From Sphingobacteriales bacterium (lineage in GTDB: Bacteria > Bacteroidota > Bacteroidia > Chitinophagales > Chitinophagaceae), in NCBI GenBank assembly GCA_024640465.1, contig JAHEEX010000006.1:1-42570 (forward strand): 42,570 bases of DNA. The letters are read 5' to 3'. The notes under the pieces were generated by a model, which saw only the letters and a list, made by a program, of their open reading frames with translations, did no database searches and had not been told where the DNA came from. Of this stretch, positions 8,622 through 16,304 are shown one piece after another. Position numbers and translations under genes: made by a program. Positions within the stretch are counted from its first letter, which is position 1; each line of letters begins with the position of its first letter.

Positions 8622-8655
8622 GCACCCCTCTCTGGAAGAGAGGGGCCGGGGGTGA
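8622..8655. repeat. Dispersed palindromic intergenic repeat (LTPGPS-type)
   Basis: CCCCTCTCT (8625-8633) and AGAGAGGGG (8637-8645) form a perfect 9-bp stem with a GGA loop, flanked by GGCA on the left and CCGGGGGTGAG on the right. Read on the minus strand it gives LTPGPSLPERGA, the tell-tale peptide produced when this dispersed bacterial repeat is mis-annotated as protein. It lies between the gldN end and the uvrC end. Confidence 0.7.
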
Positions 8656-8699
8656 GTAGAAAATGGAAAGTGAAATGCATTAAACGCAAAGAAATAAAA
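8656..8699. repeat. Heptad repeat tract B
   Basis: Directly after the palindromic repeat the sequence continues in 7-bp steps: GTAGAAA, ATGGAAA, GTGAAAT and then four looser units. It ends at the uvrC 3' end. The 15-base stretch 8680-8694 is identical to 29093-29107 just after the MoxR stop codon. Confidence 0.55.
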
Positions 8700-8702
8700 A
8701 TG

Positions 8703-10502
8703 CTACGTATGGAAATGCTGAAACACAATTTTTGCTTTTGCAGGTCCCACAATTTCTGCTAATTCATCTTCTGTTGCTGCGGAGGCTTTTTTTACAGACC
8801 TGAAATGTTGAAGTAATTGATCTGCTGTTTGTTTGCCGATTCCTTTTATTTTTTCAAGTTCATTGGTGAATGTACCGGCACTTCTTTTTTTGCGATGAAA
8901 AGTAATGCCGAAGCGATGTACTTCGTCCCTGATCTGCCGTATGAGTTTAAGCGAAGAACTGTTATAAGGGAGTTTTAATGATTCCTTATCCCCTGCGAAA
9001 AAAAGTTCTTCTTCGTTTTTAGCCAGGCCAACCAATGTCATCCTGCCAATCAACCCAAGTTCTTCAATACTTTCCAGTGCCGCACTGAGCTGCCCCTTAC
9101 CGCCATCAATAATAACCAATTGGGGAAGAGAGGATTTGGTATCCAGCAGTTTTTTATACCGGCGAAACACCACTTCTTTCATGGTGGCAAAATCATTGAT
9201 GCCTTCCACTGATTGAACATTATAATGCCTGTAATCTTTTTTGCTTGGTATTCCTTCCCGGAAACAAACCATGGCTGAAACCGGGAAACTGCCCTGGAAA
9301 TTTGAATTGTCGAAACACTCAATATGTATGGGAAGGTCCTGCAAAAAAAGATCTTCCTGGAGTTGCAGGAGCAATTCTGATTTATCTGAATCATCATTAT
9401 TCAGGTAGAGCCTCTTTCTTCTTTTAAGATCTTCCCGGAAGAAATGTACATTCCGCAAAGACATGTCCAATAACTTCTTTTTGTCGCCTCCTTTGGGAAT
9501 GGTACAATTTACCTCTTGATCCGGATAGTCGATTGAAATCGGTAAAACGATCTCTTTTGCAGTACTGTTAAATTTATCACGGAAATGCCTGACCGAAAGC
9601 TGCAGTATTTCTGCGGCTTCTTCATCCAGTTTTTTCTTTAATGAAATGGTCTGAGTATCCACAATGGTTCCATTCCTTACCATCAGGTAATTTACAAATG
9701 CCTCATCGTCTTCTTCAGCGATGGAAAAAACATCAAGGTCGCCTAACCTGGGATTTATTATTACAGAATTGGCCGTGTAAGTTCTCAGGTGTTCGATCTT
9801 TTTTTTCAGTATGCCTGCTTTTTCGAATTCCAATCTTTCTGCCAGTTCCTTCATTTCTTTTTTGTATTCCTGCATAACCGGAGACAGATTGCCTTTCAAC
9901 ATACTCCGTAATCGTTGAAGCCCTTCATCATAGTCTTCTTCCGTTTGAAAGCCGGCACATGGGCCTTTACAGTTACCCAGGTGATATTCCAGGCAGACTT
10001 TAAATTTTTTATTACGGATCTGTTGTTCACTCAAATTCAGTTTACATGTTCTGATCGGTATATGCAAGCGTATGAATTCCAGTAATTCCCGCACCCTTCC
10101 GGCGGATGTGAATGGGCCAAGGTATTCGGATCCGTCTTTAATGTATCTTCTGGTCAGGAAAACCCTTGGGAAGGGCTCTTTCCGAATGACGATATAAGGA
10201 TAGGTTTTATCGTCTTTCAGATCAATATTATACTTTGGCTGGAATTCTTTGATCAGGGAATTTTCCAACAGAAATGCATCTTGTTCTGAGCTTGCTATGG
10301 TAAATTCAATATGGTCTATTCGCCTGACAAGTTCATTTGTTTTATGACTGTTCTGGCTCCGGTTAAAATATGAACTGACCCTTTTACGGATATTCTTTGC
10401 TTTTCCAACATAAAGCAGTGTATTATCCTTGTCGAAATACTTATAGATACCCGGTTCTGTAGGAATGGTTGATTGTAGGTCCTGGAATGTTTCCGGCTTC
10501 AT
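8703..10502 (-). CDS. uvrC: UvrABC system protein C (excinuclease subunit)
   Basis: A 599-residue nuclease that makes both incisions during nucleotide-excision repair after UvrA/UvrB damage recognition. Domains in order: N-terminal GIY-YIG nuclease (PGIYKYF at 17-23, LLYVGKAKNIRKRVSSYF with YVG in place of YIG), then the Cys-containing region CLEYHLGNCKGPCAGF. A UVR motif follows around LEFEKAGILKKKIEHL (UvrB contact), then the RNase H-like nuclease (HIECFDNSNFQGSFPVSAMVCF, LVIIDGGKGQL). The C-terminus has helix-hairpin-helix repeats (LEKIKGIGKQTADQLLQHF). Length is normal. It starts 37 bases after the stop of the upstream lipoprotein gene on the same strand, so the two are probably co-transcribed. 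Confidence 0.95.
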   Translation of the reverse strand: MKPETFQDLQSTIPTEPGIYKYFDKDNTLLYVGKAKNIRKRVSSYFNRSQNSHKTNELVRRIDHIEFTIASSEQDAFLLENSLIKEFQPKYNIDLKDDKTYPYIVIRKEPFPRVFLTRRYIKDGSEYLGPFTSAGRVRELLEFIRLHIPIRTCKLNLSEQQIRNKKFKVCLEYHLGNCKGPCAGFQTEEDYDEGLQRLRSMLKGNLSPVMQEYKKEMKELAERLEFEKAGILKKKIEHLRTYTANSVIINPRLGDLDVFSIAEEDDEAFVNYLMVRNGTIVDTQTISLKKKLDEEAAEILQLSVRHFRDKFNSTAKEIVLPISIDYPDQEVNCTIPKGGDKKKLLDMSLRNVHFFREDLKRRKRLYLNNDDSDKSELLLQLQEDLFLQDLPIHIECFDNSNFQGSFPVSAMVCFREGIPSKKDYRHYNVQSVEGINDFATMKEVVFRRYKKLLDTKSSLPQLVIIDGGKGQLSAALESIEELGLIGRMTLVGLAKNEEELFFAGDKESLKLPYNSSSLKLIRQIRDEVHRFGITFHRKKRSAGTFTNELEKIKGIGKQTADQLLQHFRSVKKASAATEDELAEIVGPAKAKIVFQHFHT

Positions 10503-10539
10503 TGGATGTAAAAATTCACTAATTGAAAAAATTGCCAGG

Positions 10540-11109
10540 CTATTGATTCATATCCCAGCTATATTTTTCCTGCAGGGTTTCTTCGGCTTTATCCTTGTGT
10601 GTAACCAATGTAGAAACCTGGAAATGTTTTCCCGCAATCCAGATCATTTTTTGTGTAATGCTACTGTCTCCTCCCCGGGTCATTTTTTCCACATAAATGT
10701 TTTTTACTTTATCGGTTTCCGGGTTTATGAAAACATCAATTTTCCTGATTTCAGCGGATGCATCATCTGTTACATAGGAAAAAGTCACCGTATTGATCGT
10801 AGCATCCATGAAGACCGTTTCCTTATATTTTTTCTTCAGCGGCTCAATAGTGATATCCGGAGTTAAAAATGATTCTGCGATTTTTCTGAATTCCGGTTTT
10901 GCCAACAGTTGGGTATCTGTTTTTTGATCCCTGGTGGTGTATTTAAAAACGGCAATCGGCAGGGAATCAACCAGGTTAAGTTCGGAACGAATAAAAGATC
11001 CAATGGGGTAGAAAGATTTATCCTGTTGCTCAAACTTTTTTTCTTCATTATCGGAACAGGCTGCAAGCATTACAGCAAAGAAGGCCAGTAATAGTATTTT
11101 GAAATTCAT
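10540..11109 (-). CDS. Uncharacterised lipoprotein
   Basis: A 189-residue protein with a lipoprotein signal peptide (NFKILLLAFFAVMLAAC; lipobox LAAC, modified Cys near residue 18). The mature domain is polar, with alternating beta-like segments such as ATINTVTFSYVTDDASAEIRKIDVFINPETDKVKNIYVEKM. No enzymatic motif is visible. It looks like a Bacteroidota envelope lipoprotein family that I do not recognise by name. It precedes uvrC by 37 bases on the minus strand, which implies a shared transcript but not a shared function. Confidence 0.75.
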   Translation of the reverse strand: MNFKILLLAFFAVMLAACSDNEEKKFEQQDKSFYPIGSFIRSELNLVDSLPIAVFKYTTRDQKTDTQLLAKPEFRKIAESFLTPDITIEPLKKKYKETVFMDATINTVTFSYVTDDASAEIRKIDVFINPETDKVKNIYVEKMTRGGDSSITQKMIWIAGKHFQVSTLVTHKDKAEETLQEKYSWDMNQ

Positions 11110-11146
11110 CCTGTAAAATTATTGAAGGCTTGGCCAAGCACAAAAT

Positions 11147-11178
11147 AAAAAAACCATCGGATGGCCAGATGGTTTTTT
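11147..11178 (-). terminator. Terminator of the sigma-factor / beta-barrel operon
   Basis: AAAAAACCATC (11148-11158) and GATGGTTTTTT (11168-11178) form an 11-bp stem with a 9-base loop. On the minus strand the stem runs into seven Ts (plus-strand As 11147-11153). It lies 17 bases after the stop of the 11195-12553 gene. The symmetric A/T ends would let it work in both directions. Confidence 0.85.
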
Positions 11179-11194
11179 AAAGCAGTAAAGGTTA

Positions 11195-12553
11195 TTACTT
11201 TAATGTTTTTGTTACACCGATCTTAAAGCCGTAATCAATTAAATGCTCTTTGATTGGATATTTTTCTTTGTAACTGGACAGGATCTGATACCTGATCTGT
11301 GGGCCAACAACCCATTTAACGGAACCTGTATTGATACTCATGAAGGCTTCTCCGCCTGCATTCAGATTCCATTTGCGGTATAATGAAGGTTCCTGAGCAT
11401 AATTCTTAAGGTTGGTTGAAACCAGGTATGCCTGGTTGTTTATAACATAAGTTGGTTGTATTGTAGAAGCAATATTGAAGGCCACTTTCTTATTGCCTAT
11501 TACAGTTAGTTCAACTCCAAGGGGAACAGAGATCATGAAATGCGAATTCTTTAACCAGGTTTTATCAAACCCATTAAAATTCCTATAGTAGGAAACGGTA
11601 TTGATGGGTTGAGTGAAATTACCTGCTCCATAAGGTGCGATTTCAGGAATATAACTATAGGCTTCAACCTGGTAATTATTTAAATTAAGTTGTAACCCCG
11701 CTTTAAGTCTGAAATTCTTTGTAACCGGATACAGAAAAGCAGTACCTAATTCAATACCAACGGAAGGCTTATGTGTCACTGCGTCATTTACATCTGTTGG
11801 GAAGCCCAGGTTTGCACTATAAGCAAAACCACTGTACGAATAGTTTGATTTACTTGCTTGCCCAATAAGTTTACGATAACTGACCGTGGGCGACATATAC
11901 ATCTGCCAGCTTGTTTTCTTTTTAACCTTACCAATTCCGGTAATGAGTATCTCCAGTGTATTGCTTATCGGGTTTTCTTTTTTCTGATCAATTTTCTCAT
12001 CTATGATCTTTGCCTGTACAGTTGCCGTTGTAGAAAAGGGAACAACTTTAGCCTGCATCTGAACTGTTTCGTCAGAGCCAACAACAACGCTGTTATTCAG
12101 GTTTGAGGTTATAAGGTCATCAACCGGAATAATATTATTATCGGAATATGCAGGAGTTGTTACAGCATATAATGCTGCTCTTTGCCCATTTTGTTTATCC
12201 GCAGCAGATATACGATCAGGGTTTATTCCAGCTATTGTTAATTTTGTGCCCCCGTTAATATCTGAGGTTACCGGAGGTTCATTTGTTTTATTCAGTTCTT
12301 CATATATGTCAGCCGGAATTGCTTTATTTTCAAGGGAAGACAAAACAGGGCTGTTCCAGTCATCTATCATGATTTTGGTACCAACACCTATACCCAGCAA
12401 GAGCAAGGCTGCAGCCAGAAATGGCCATTTTCGTCTGGGATGAAGTTTTTGATTAATGTTATTCCAAACCTTTTCCGATGGATAAAGCTTGTATTCATCC
12501 GACTTTTCCTTAAGAAAATTTTCAAACCCTTCCCTGTAATAATTTCTCTCCAT
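11195..12553 (-). CDS. Membrane-anchored protein with C-terminal outer-membrane beta-barrel-like domain, downstream of an ECF sigma factor
   Basis: A 452-residue protein. Residues 1-41 are a charged cytoplasmic segment (REGFENFLKEKSDEYKLYPSEKVWNNINQKL) followed by one hydrophobic helix (WPFLAAALLLLGIGVGTKIMI, about 43-63). Then comes a low-complexity Thr/Asn/Ser-rich periplasmic stretch (about 65-205). The C-terminal 240 residues are amphipathic beta-strands typical of small outer-membrane barrels (SWQMYMSPTVSYRKL, KNFRLKAGLQLNLNNYQVEAYSYI, YGFKIGVTKTLK). Position 51 bases after the sigma gene and the short cytoplasmic/TM head suggest an anti-sigma-like regulator, but no zinc-binding anti-sigma motif and no FecR domain is seen. 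Function is inferred only. Confidence 0.7.
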   Translation of the reverse strand: MERNYYREGFENFLKEKSDEYKLYPSEKVWNNINQKLHPRRKWPFLAAALLLLGIGVGTKIMIDDWNSPVLSSLENKAIPADIYEELNKTNEPPVTSDINGGTKLTIAGINPDRISAADKQNGQRAALYAVTTPAYSDNNIIPVDDLITSNLNNSVVVGSDETVQMQAKVVPFSTTATVQAKIIDEKIDQKKENPISNTLEILITGIGKVKKKTSWQMYMSPTVSYRKLIGQASKSNYSYSGFAYSANLGFPTDVNDAVTHKPSVGIELGTAFLYPVTKNFRLKAGLQLNLNNYQVEAYSYIPEIAPYGAGNFTQPINTVSYYRNFNGFDKTWLKNSHFMISVPLGVELTVIGNKKVAFNIASTIQPTYVINNQAYLVSTNLKNYAQEPSLYRKWNLNAGGEAFMSINTGSVKWVVGPQIRYQILSSYKEKYPIKEHLIDYGFKIGVTKTLK

Positions 12554-12604
12554 AGGTTGTTAATCAAAGTAGGTCACAATAGAATGCTGCATCTTCGGGT
12601 TAAA

Positions 12605-13219
12605 TTAATTCACTTTAGCAGTTGATAACCAACTGGGTTTTTCTTTTGGAATAGGAATGATTCTCTTACGGATCAGGATATCTTCAAGCATAGCTTTAGC
12701 ACGTGTATATTGCGATCTGCTGGTGCTTTCCTCAATGTCGAGCATTTCGCCAATTTCCTTATGGGAATATCCTTCAATCGCATACAGGTTAAGCACGGTT
12801 TTATAGCCCATGGGCAACAATCGTATGCATTCAACAACCTGTTTTGCCTGCAGGATAGAGGGAATGGCATCTTCCCTCACATGTATACTGTTGGCATATA
12901 TAATATCAACACTTTCCGAAAATTTCTTATTCTTTTTAAGGCTGTTAATACAGGTATGAACCATAATTTTTCTGATCCAGCCTTCCAAAGCTCCACGATT
13001 CTGAAATTGCCGGATCTGCATAAAAACTTTAATAAAGCCTTCCTGCAGCATATCTTCCGCATCCTCTCTGTTCTTTGCATACCGATAGCAAACCGACAAC
13101 ATTTTGGGACTATACATATGGTATAATTCCTGTTGCGCGGAGGCATCATTTTTTATGCAACCCTGAAGCATGGCTTCTTCTGTCATGAAATCTTTATTGA
13201 TTTCTTGTAATTTAGACAT
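12605..13219 (-). CDS. RNA polymerase ECF-type sigma factor
   Basis: A 204-residue sigma-70 family protein that directs RNA polymerase to a specific promoter set. Region 2 is visible at about 17-95 (AQQELYHMYSPKMLSVCYRYAKNREDAEDMLQEGFIKVFMQIRQF and the ALEGWIRKIMVHTCINSL helix). Region 4 lies at about 128-190 (ECIRLLPMGYKTVLNLYAIEGYSHKEIGEMLDIEESTSRSQYTRAKAML). There is no region 3, as expected for ECF factors. The first Met (13219) is used; Met12 is an alternative. The gene lies 51 bases upstream of the TM/beta-barrel gene in the same operon, which suggests the second product controls or is controlled by it. Confidence 0.9.
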   Translation of the reverse strand: MSKLQEINKDFMTEEAMLQGCIKNDASAQQELYHMYSPKMLSVCYRYAKNREDAEDMLQEGFIKVFMQIRQFQNRGALEGWIRKIMVHTCINSLKKNKKFSESVDIIYANSIHVREDAIPSILQAKQVVECIRLLPMGYKTVLNLYAIEGYSHKEIGEMLDIEESTSRSQYTRAKAMLEDILIRKRIIPIPKEKPSWLSTAKVN

Positions 13220-13310
13220 TTTTTATTAACCGCATGCTGCTTGTTGTATTAATTTTTTTATCCTCCTCATTAGAAAAAATCTAATAAAATTCGATAAATC
13301 TTTGAAAAAA

Positions 13311-13344
13311 TGAAAAAGGGCCTTCTTTATGTGGCCCTTTTTCA
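13311..13344 (-). terminator. Terminator of the TonB receptor gene
   Basis: TGAAAAAGGGCC (13311-13322) and GGCCCTTTTTCA (13333-13344) form a perfect 12-bp stem with a 10-base loop. On the minus strand the 3' arm ends in a T-run. It lies 62 bases downstream of the 13406-15703 stop. Confidence 0.85.
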
Positions 13345-13405
13345 ATATCAAAAGACATTATTTCCTGCTTTTTATACGTAAATAGCTGTCCAGGATTCCG
13401 GTTGA

Positions 13406-15703
13406 TTAAAATCCTGCCCTGACTGATACCAGGAAATTCCTTCCCGGAGCGGAAAAGCCGGATGCAAAATATCTGTAGTTCCTGTCCAATATATTTTCTA
13501 AACCAGCCTGGATTTGAAATTGTGGATTTACCTGAACACTGGCCCTAAGGTTCAAGGTTACCCATCCCGGTATACCATCAGCTGTAGCATACTGAGGATT
13601 ATCTTCCCCATCTGCATTGTATTGATCCAGTTTTTTTCCGCCGTTATACAGTGCAAAAGCTTCAGCCATAATGATCTTATTACGGTATTGGATACTCGTT
13701 TTTCCAAATATCGGTGGAATATGATCCAGTGGCTTTTCGGATACATTTGCCCCAACCAATTTATACGTTCCGTCGGCTTGTTGCTGGTAAATGGCAGTTG
13801 TTTTTTCCGGATCTGTTTTAAACCTTCCGTAAGAATAATTGATTGTTGTAAGAAAAGAGAAATGATCATTCAGGTCTGCACTGATGGCCGCATTAAAACC
13901 ATACAGAAAAGCCTTATTGATGTTTTGGTTTGCAACAACCTGGCAATTTGCACCATTATATAATATCGAATCCTGGCCGTTAAGGCTAAAAGGAGCAAGT
14001 CCCATGGCATTTCTAAAAATCGTATAAAATGCCCCTGCCTCAAACTTGATCTTTTGTGCGAGGAGATAACTGAAATTGATATCTCCCGTATAAGTATATT
14101 CTGGTTTAACGTCAGGATTGGGAACAACAACCCTTTGAAGAGCGGTGCTGGATTCGAATATTCTGGCTACATCATCAATATTAGGGGCCCTGAATCCAGA
14201 TGCCAGTCCAAATGAAAGCCGGGTGGCTTCTGAAGGCAGGTAAACCAGTCCCAGGTTGCCTGTCAGCGCAGCCGGGCTTTGTTTAATGTCAGTTACAGGG
14301 AGGTTGAAAAAAGAATTATCGGCAATGGTTGAATGAAGATTATTGGCCTGGAACCTAAGTCCATCGTTAAGAATCCACTTGCTGTTTTTGAATTTATACA
14401 GGTGTTGCGCAAACAGCCCAAATGAATTCATGGTATTATCGCCATTTGGATATCTCGTATCCAGGTTCGACAAGGCTCCGGTTTGAAGATTTGTTCGGTC
14501 TGCTACGGATTTTAATTTATTCAATTGTGCGTCTGCACCTAAAGTGAGCTCATTGTTTCCAAAGACTTTCCGGGTATCCAGCACAAATCCTGCAACTTTT
14601 ATTTTTTCACGCCTGCTGTCAAAGCGGTCGTATCGCCTGTAGTCCCTTGTTTGCCTGGATTCTTCTATGTCCTGGTAACTGGCGGTAAATCTTAGCTCCT
14701 GTATGAAGCCATTGAGCTTTAAGGCTTCTAACGTATACGCGTACAAGTTTCTTTTCTGCGGCCCGTAAAACCATTCTGCATATCGAAGAGTACCGCTTCT
14801 TACATCCTGCAACCTGTCGTAACGGGGCACATTACTGGAATTTGAAAATTGAAGGTTCACTAAGTGATTTATTTTTTCTGATTGTTTGTACCTGATTTTC
14901 TGCATGAAGTCCCACTGCTGATATCCGGAAAATTTCTGCACACGGTCATCTGGGTTTTTAACTACAGAATCTATAAATGATCCATTGGGTTGTGTAACAT
15001 ATGTACTTCTCCTTCCGAAGTTGGGATATTTATCAGGGTAATTATCACCCATTTTCATATCGTCAAAATCACTGTATGTAAAAGAAGTCAGGAAACCCAG
15101 TTTTCCATAACCAAGGTTAAGATCGAAGTGCCCTGTTTTTTCATTATTTACAGTACTATAGCGGCCAAACACATTGCCTTTAATGAGTAAGTTCTCGCCT
15201 GGTCCGGCTAATGTTACCGGTTTTGTGATCATATGAATAGCTCCCCCCAGTGCATCACTGCCGTACATAGTGGATGAAGGCCCATACATGACTTCTACAC
15301 CCTGCAGCATGTTTTGGTCAATCGTAATTACATTCTGCAGGTGCCCTGCCCGGTAGATCGCATTATTCATACGTACGCCATCAACCACAAGTAAAATGCG
15401 ACTTGCCTCGAAGCCCCTGATCACAGGGCTGCTGCCTCCCTGTTGGCTTTTTTGTACAAATACATTCCCTGTGCTCGATAAGAGGTCCCCGGTATTTTGG
15501 GCATTGACTTTGGCAATATATTTAGATGAGATGAGGTCTATTTTCTGAACAATATTCTTTTTTTTCTCGGTGAATTTATTGGCTGAAACCACAACTTCAT
15601 TCAGTTGAACAAACCTGTCTGCAGAATCCTGTTTTTTATCTTGCGCAAAGAGGAAAGAATGGGGTACTATAATAAATAACAATAACTTAAAAAGTATTTT
15701 CAT
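13406..15703 (-). CDS. TonB-dependent outer-membrane receptor
   Basis: A 765-residue outer-membrane receptor for energised uptake of a scarce ligand. A signal peptide (LFKLLLFIIVPHSFLFAQ) is followed by a TonB-box-like region and the plug domain (NEVVVSANKF, NTGDLLSSTGNVFVQKSQQGGSSPVIRGFEASRILLVVDGVRMNN, VEVMYGPSSTMYGSDALGGAIHMITK). The 22-stranded barrel ends in FLVSVRAGF. No N-terminal carboxypeptidase-like domain is present, so it is not a SusC type. FRAP (GFRAPNIDDV) and NPDV (VPNPDVKPEYTYTGDI) boxes as in haem/siderophore receptors are present. The His often found between them in haem receptors is absent, so the ligand is uncertain. A perfect palindrome lies just upstream. Confidence 0.9.
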   Translation of the reverse strand: MKILFKLLLFIIVPHSFLFAQDKKQDSADRFVQLNEVVVSANKFTEKKKNIVQKIDLISSKYIAKVNAQNTGDLLSSTGNVFVQKSQQGGSSPVIRGFEASRILLVVDGVRMNNAIYRAGHLQNVITIDQNMLQGVEVMYGPSSTMYGSDALGGAIHMITKPVTLAGPGENLLIKGNVFGRYSTVNNEKTGHFDLNLGYGKLGFLTSFTYSDFDDMKMGDNYPDKYPNFGRRSTYVTQPNGSFIDSVVKNPDDRVQKFSGYQQWDFMQKIRYKQSEKINHLVNLQFSNSSNVPRYDRLQDVRSGTLRYAEWFYGPQKRNLYAYTLEALKLNGFIQELRFTASYQDIEESRQTRDYRRYDRFDSRREKIKVAGFVLDTRKVFGNNELTLGADAQLNKLKSVADRTNLQTGALSNLDTRYPNGDNTMNSFGLFAQHLYKFKNSKWILNDGLRFQANNLHSTIADNSFFNLPVTDIKQSPAALTGNLGLVYLPSEATRLSFGLASGFRAPNIDDVARIFESSTALQRVVVPNPDVKPEYTYTGDINFSYLLAQKIKFEAGAFYTIFRNAMGLAPFSLNGQDSILYNGANCQVVANQNINKAFLYGFNAAISADLNDHFSFLTTINYSYGRFKTDPEKTTAIYQQQADGTYKLVGANVSEKPLDHIPPIFGKTSIQYRNKIIMAEAFALYNGGKKLDQYNADGEDNPQYATADGIPGWVTLNLRASVQVNPQFQIQAGLENILDRNYRYFASGFSAPGRNFLVSVRAGF

Positions 15704-15740
15704 AATTTTTTGTTGGTAGTATAATAAAAAATGGATTGCC

Positions 15741-15754
15741 TTGTCTTAAGACAA
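15741..15754. promoter_or_regulatory. Perfect 14-bp palindrome, candidate operator for the TonB receptor
   Basis: TTGTCTTAAGACAA is a perfect palindrome 38-51 bases upstream of the TonB receptor ATG (15703). The placement is that expected of a repressor overlapping the promoter, for instance a metal- or iron-responsive one. No match to a known box is claimed. Confidence 0.5.
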
Positions 15755-15782
15755 TAATAAAAATGCTGATTTGTAATATGGA

Positions 15783-16304
15783 TTATCCGATATTATCCGG
15801 TGGCTTTGCAAGCAATAGCAGGTATGGGTCCCTGAGTTTTATATCCGGGAGTGTGGGATTATAAGTAAAATCAATAGAGATTGAAAATAAATCAGCAGAT
15901 GGCAATCTGGTTTTTTCCGCCAGCTGTTGAATTAATATCTGGTAGATGAATTCCTGCTTTTGTTTATTGTCTTTTAATGGGTTTTGCAGATAAATCAGCT
16001 TATGTTGAAGGCTTAATTCCATTTCATCAAAAAGACCGGTCGCTTCTATATATTCCCCTGTGTGCTTAAAAGATTTAACGTCAAATAATTTTCCATCAAC
16101 AATTAATTCCTTTCCTTTTTCAATCCAGGTAATATTTTTTTCAACGATTTTAATAGTTTGTAATGATTGCTGTTCAAGCTGCTCTTTCATTTCATGCCGG
16201 ATAATAACCTGTTGGGCAAGAAAAAATACAGCAATAAAAGCAGGTATCATTACCAGCGAAAGTAATGTGATAACAGAAAGCAACTTATTTTTATAAAGGG
16301 TCAT
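15783..16304 (-). CDS. Small uncharacterised membrane-anchored protein
   Basis: A 173-residue protein with an N-terminal hydrophobic helix (LSVITLLSLVMIPAFIAVFFLAQQ, about 8-31) and a polar domain. That domain begins with a possible coiled segment (RHEMKEQLEQQSLQTIKIVEKN) followed by WIEKGKELIVDGKLFDVKSF. I recall similar short proteins in Bacteroidota but know no function. Its ATG (16302-16304 on the plus strand as CAT) directly abuts the gpmI stop codon (TAA then ATG), so translation is probably coupled to gpmI. It is followed by the TonB receptor after 79 bases, and a link to the receptor is possible but unproven. Confidence 0.7.
   Translation of the reverse strand: MTLYKNKLLSVITLLSLVMIPAFIAVFFLAQQVIIRHEMKEQLEQQSLQTIKIVEKNITWIEKGKELIVDGKLFDVKSFKHTGEYIEATGLFDEMELSLQHKLIYLQNPLKDNKQKQEFIYQILIQQLAEKTRLPSADLFSISIDFTYNPTLPDIKLRDPYLLLLAKPPDNIG

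Noticed and set aside
8531-8752. Minus-strand frame of 73 codons containing LTPGPSLPERGA
   Set aside because: It is the known translation artefact of the palindromic dispersed repeat and overlaps uvrC in a wrong frame.
10465-13126. Plus-strand frames of 60-140 codons opposite uvrC, the lipoprotein, the barrel and the sigma genes
   Set aside because: They lie wholly opposite well-supported genes and their peptides are rich in F, I and C with no domain pattern, as expected of antisense shadows.
13269-13285. ATTAGA-A5-TCTAAT inverted repeat upstream of the sigma-factor gene
   Set aside because: Short, AT-only apart from two bases, in a very AT-rich stretch; not distinguishable from chance.
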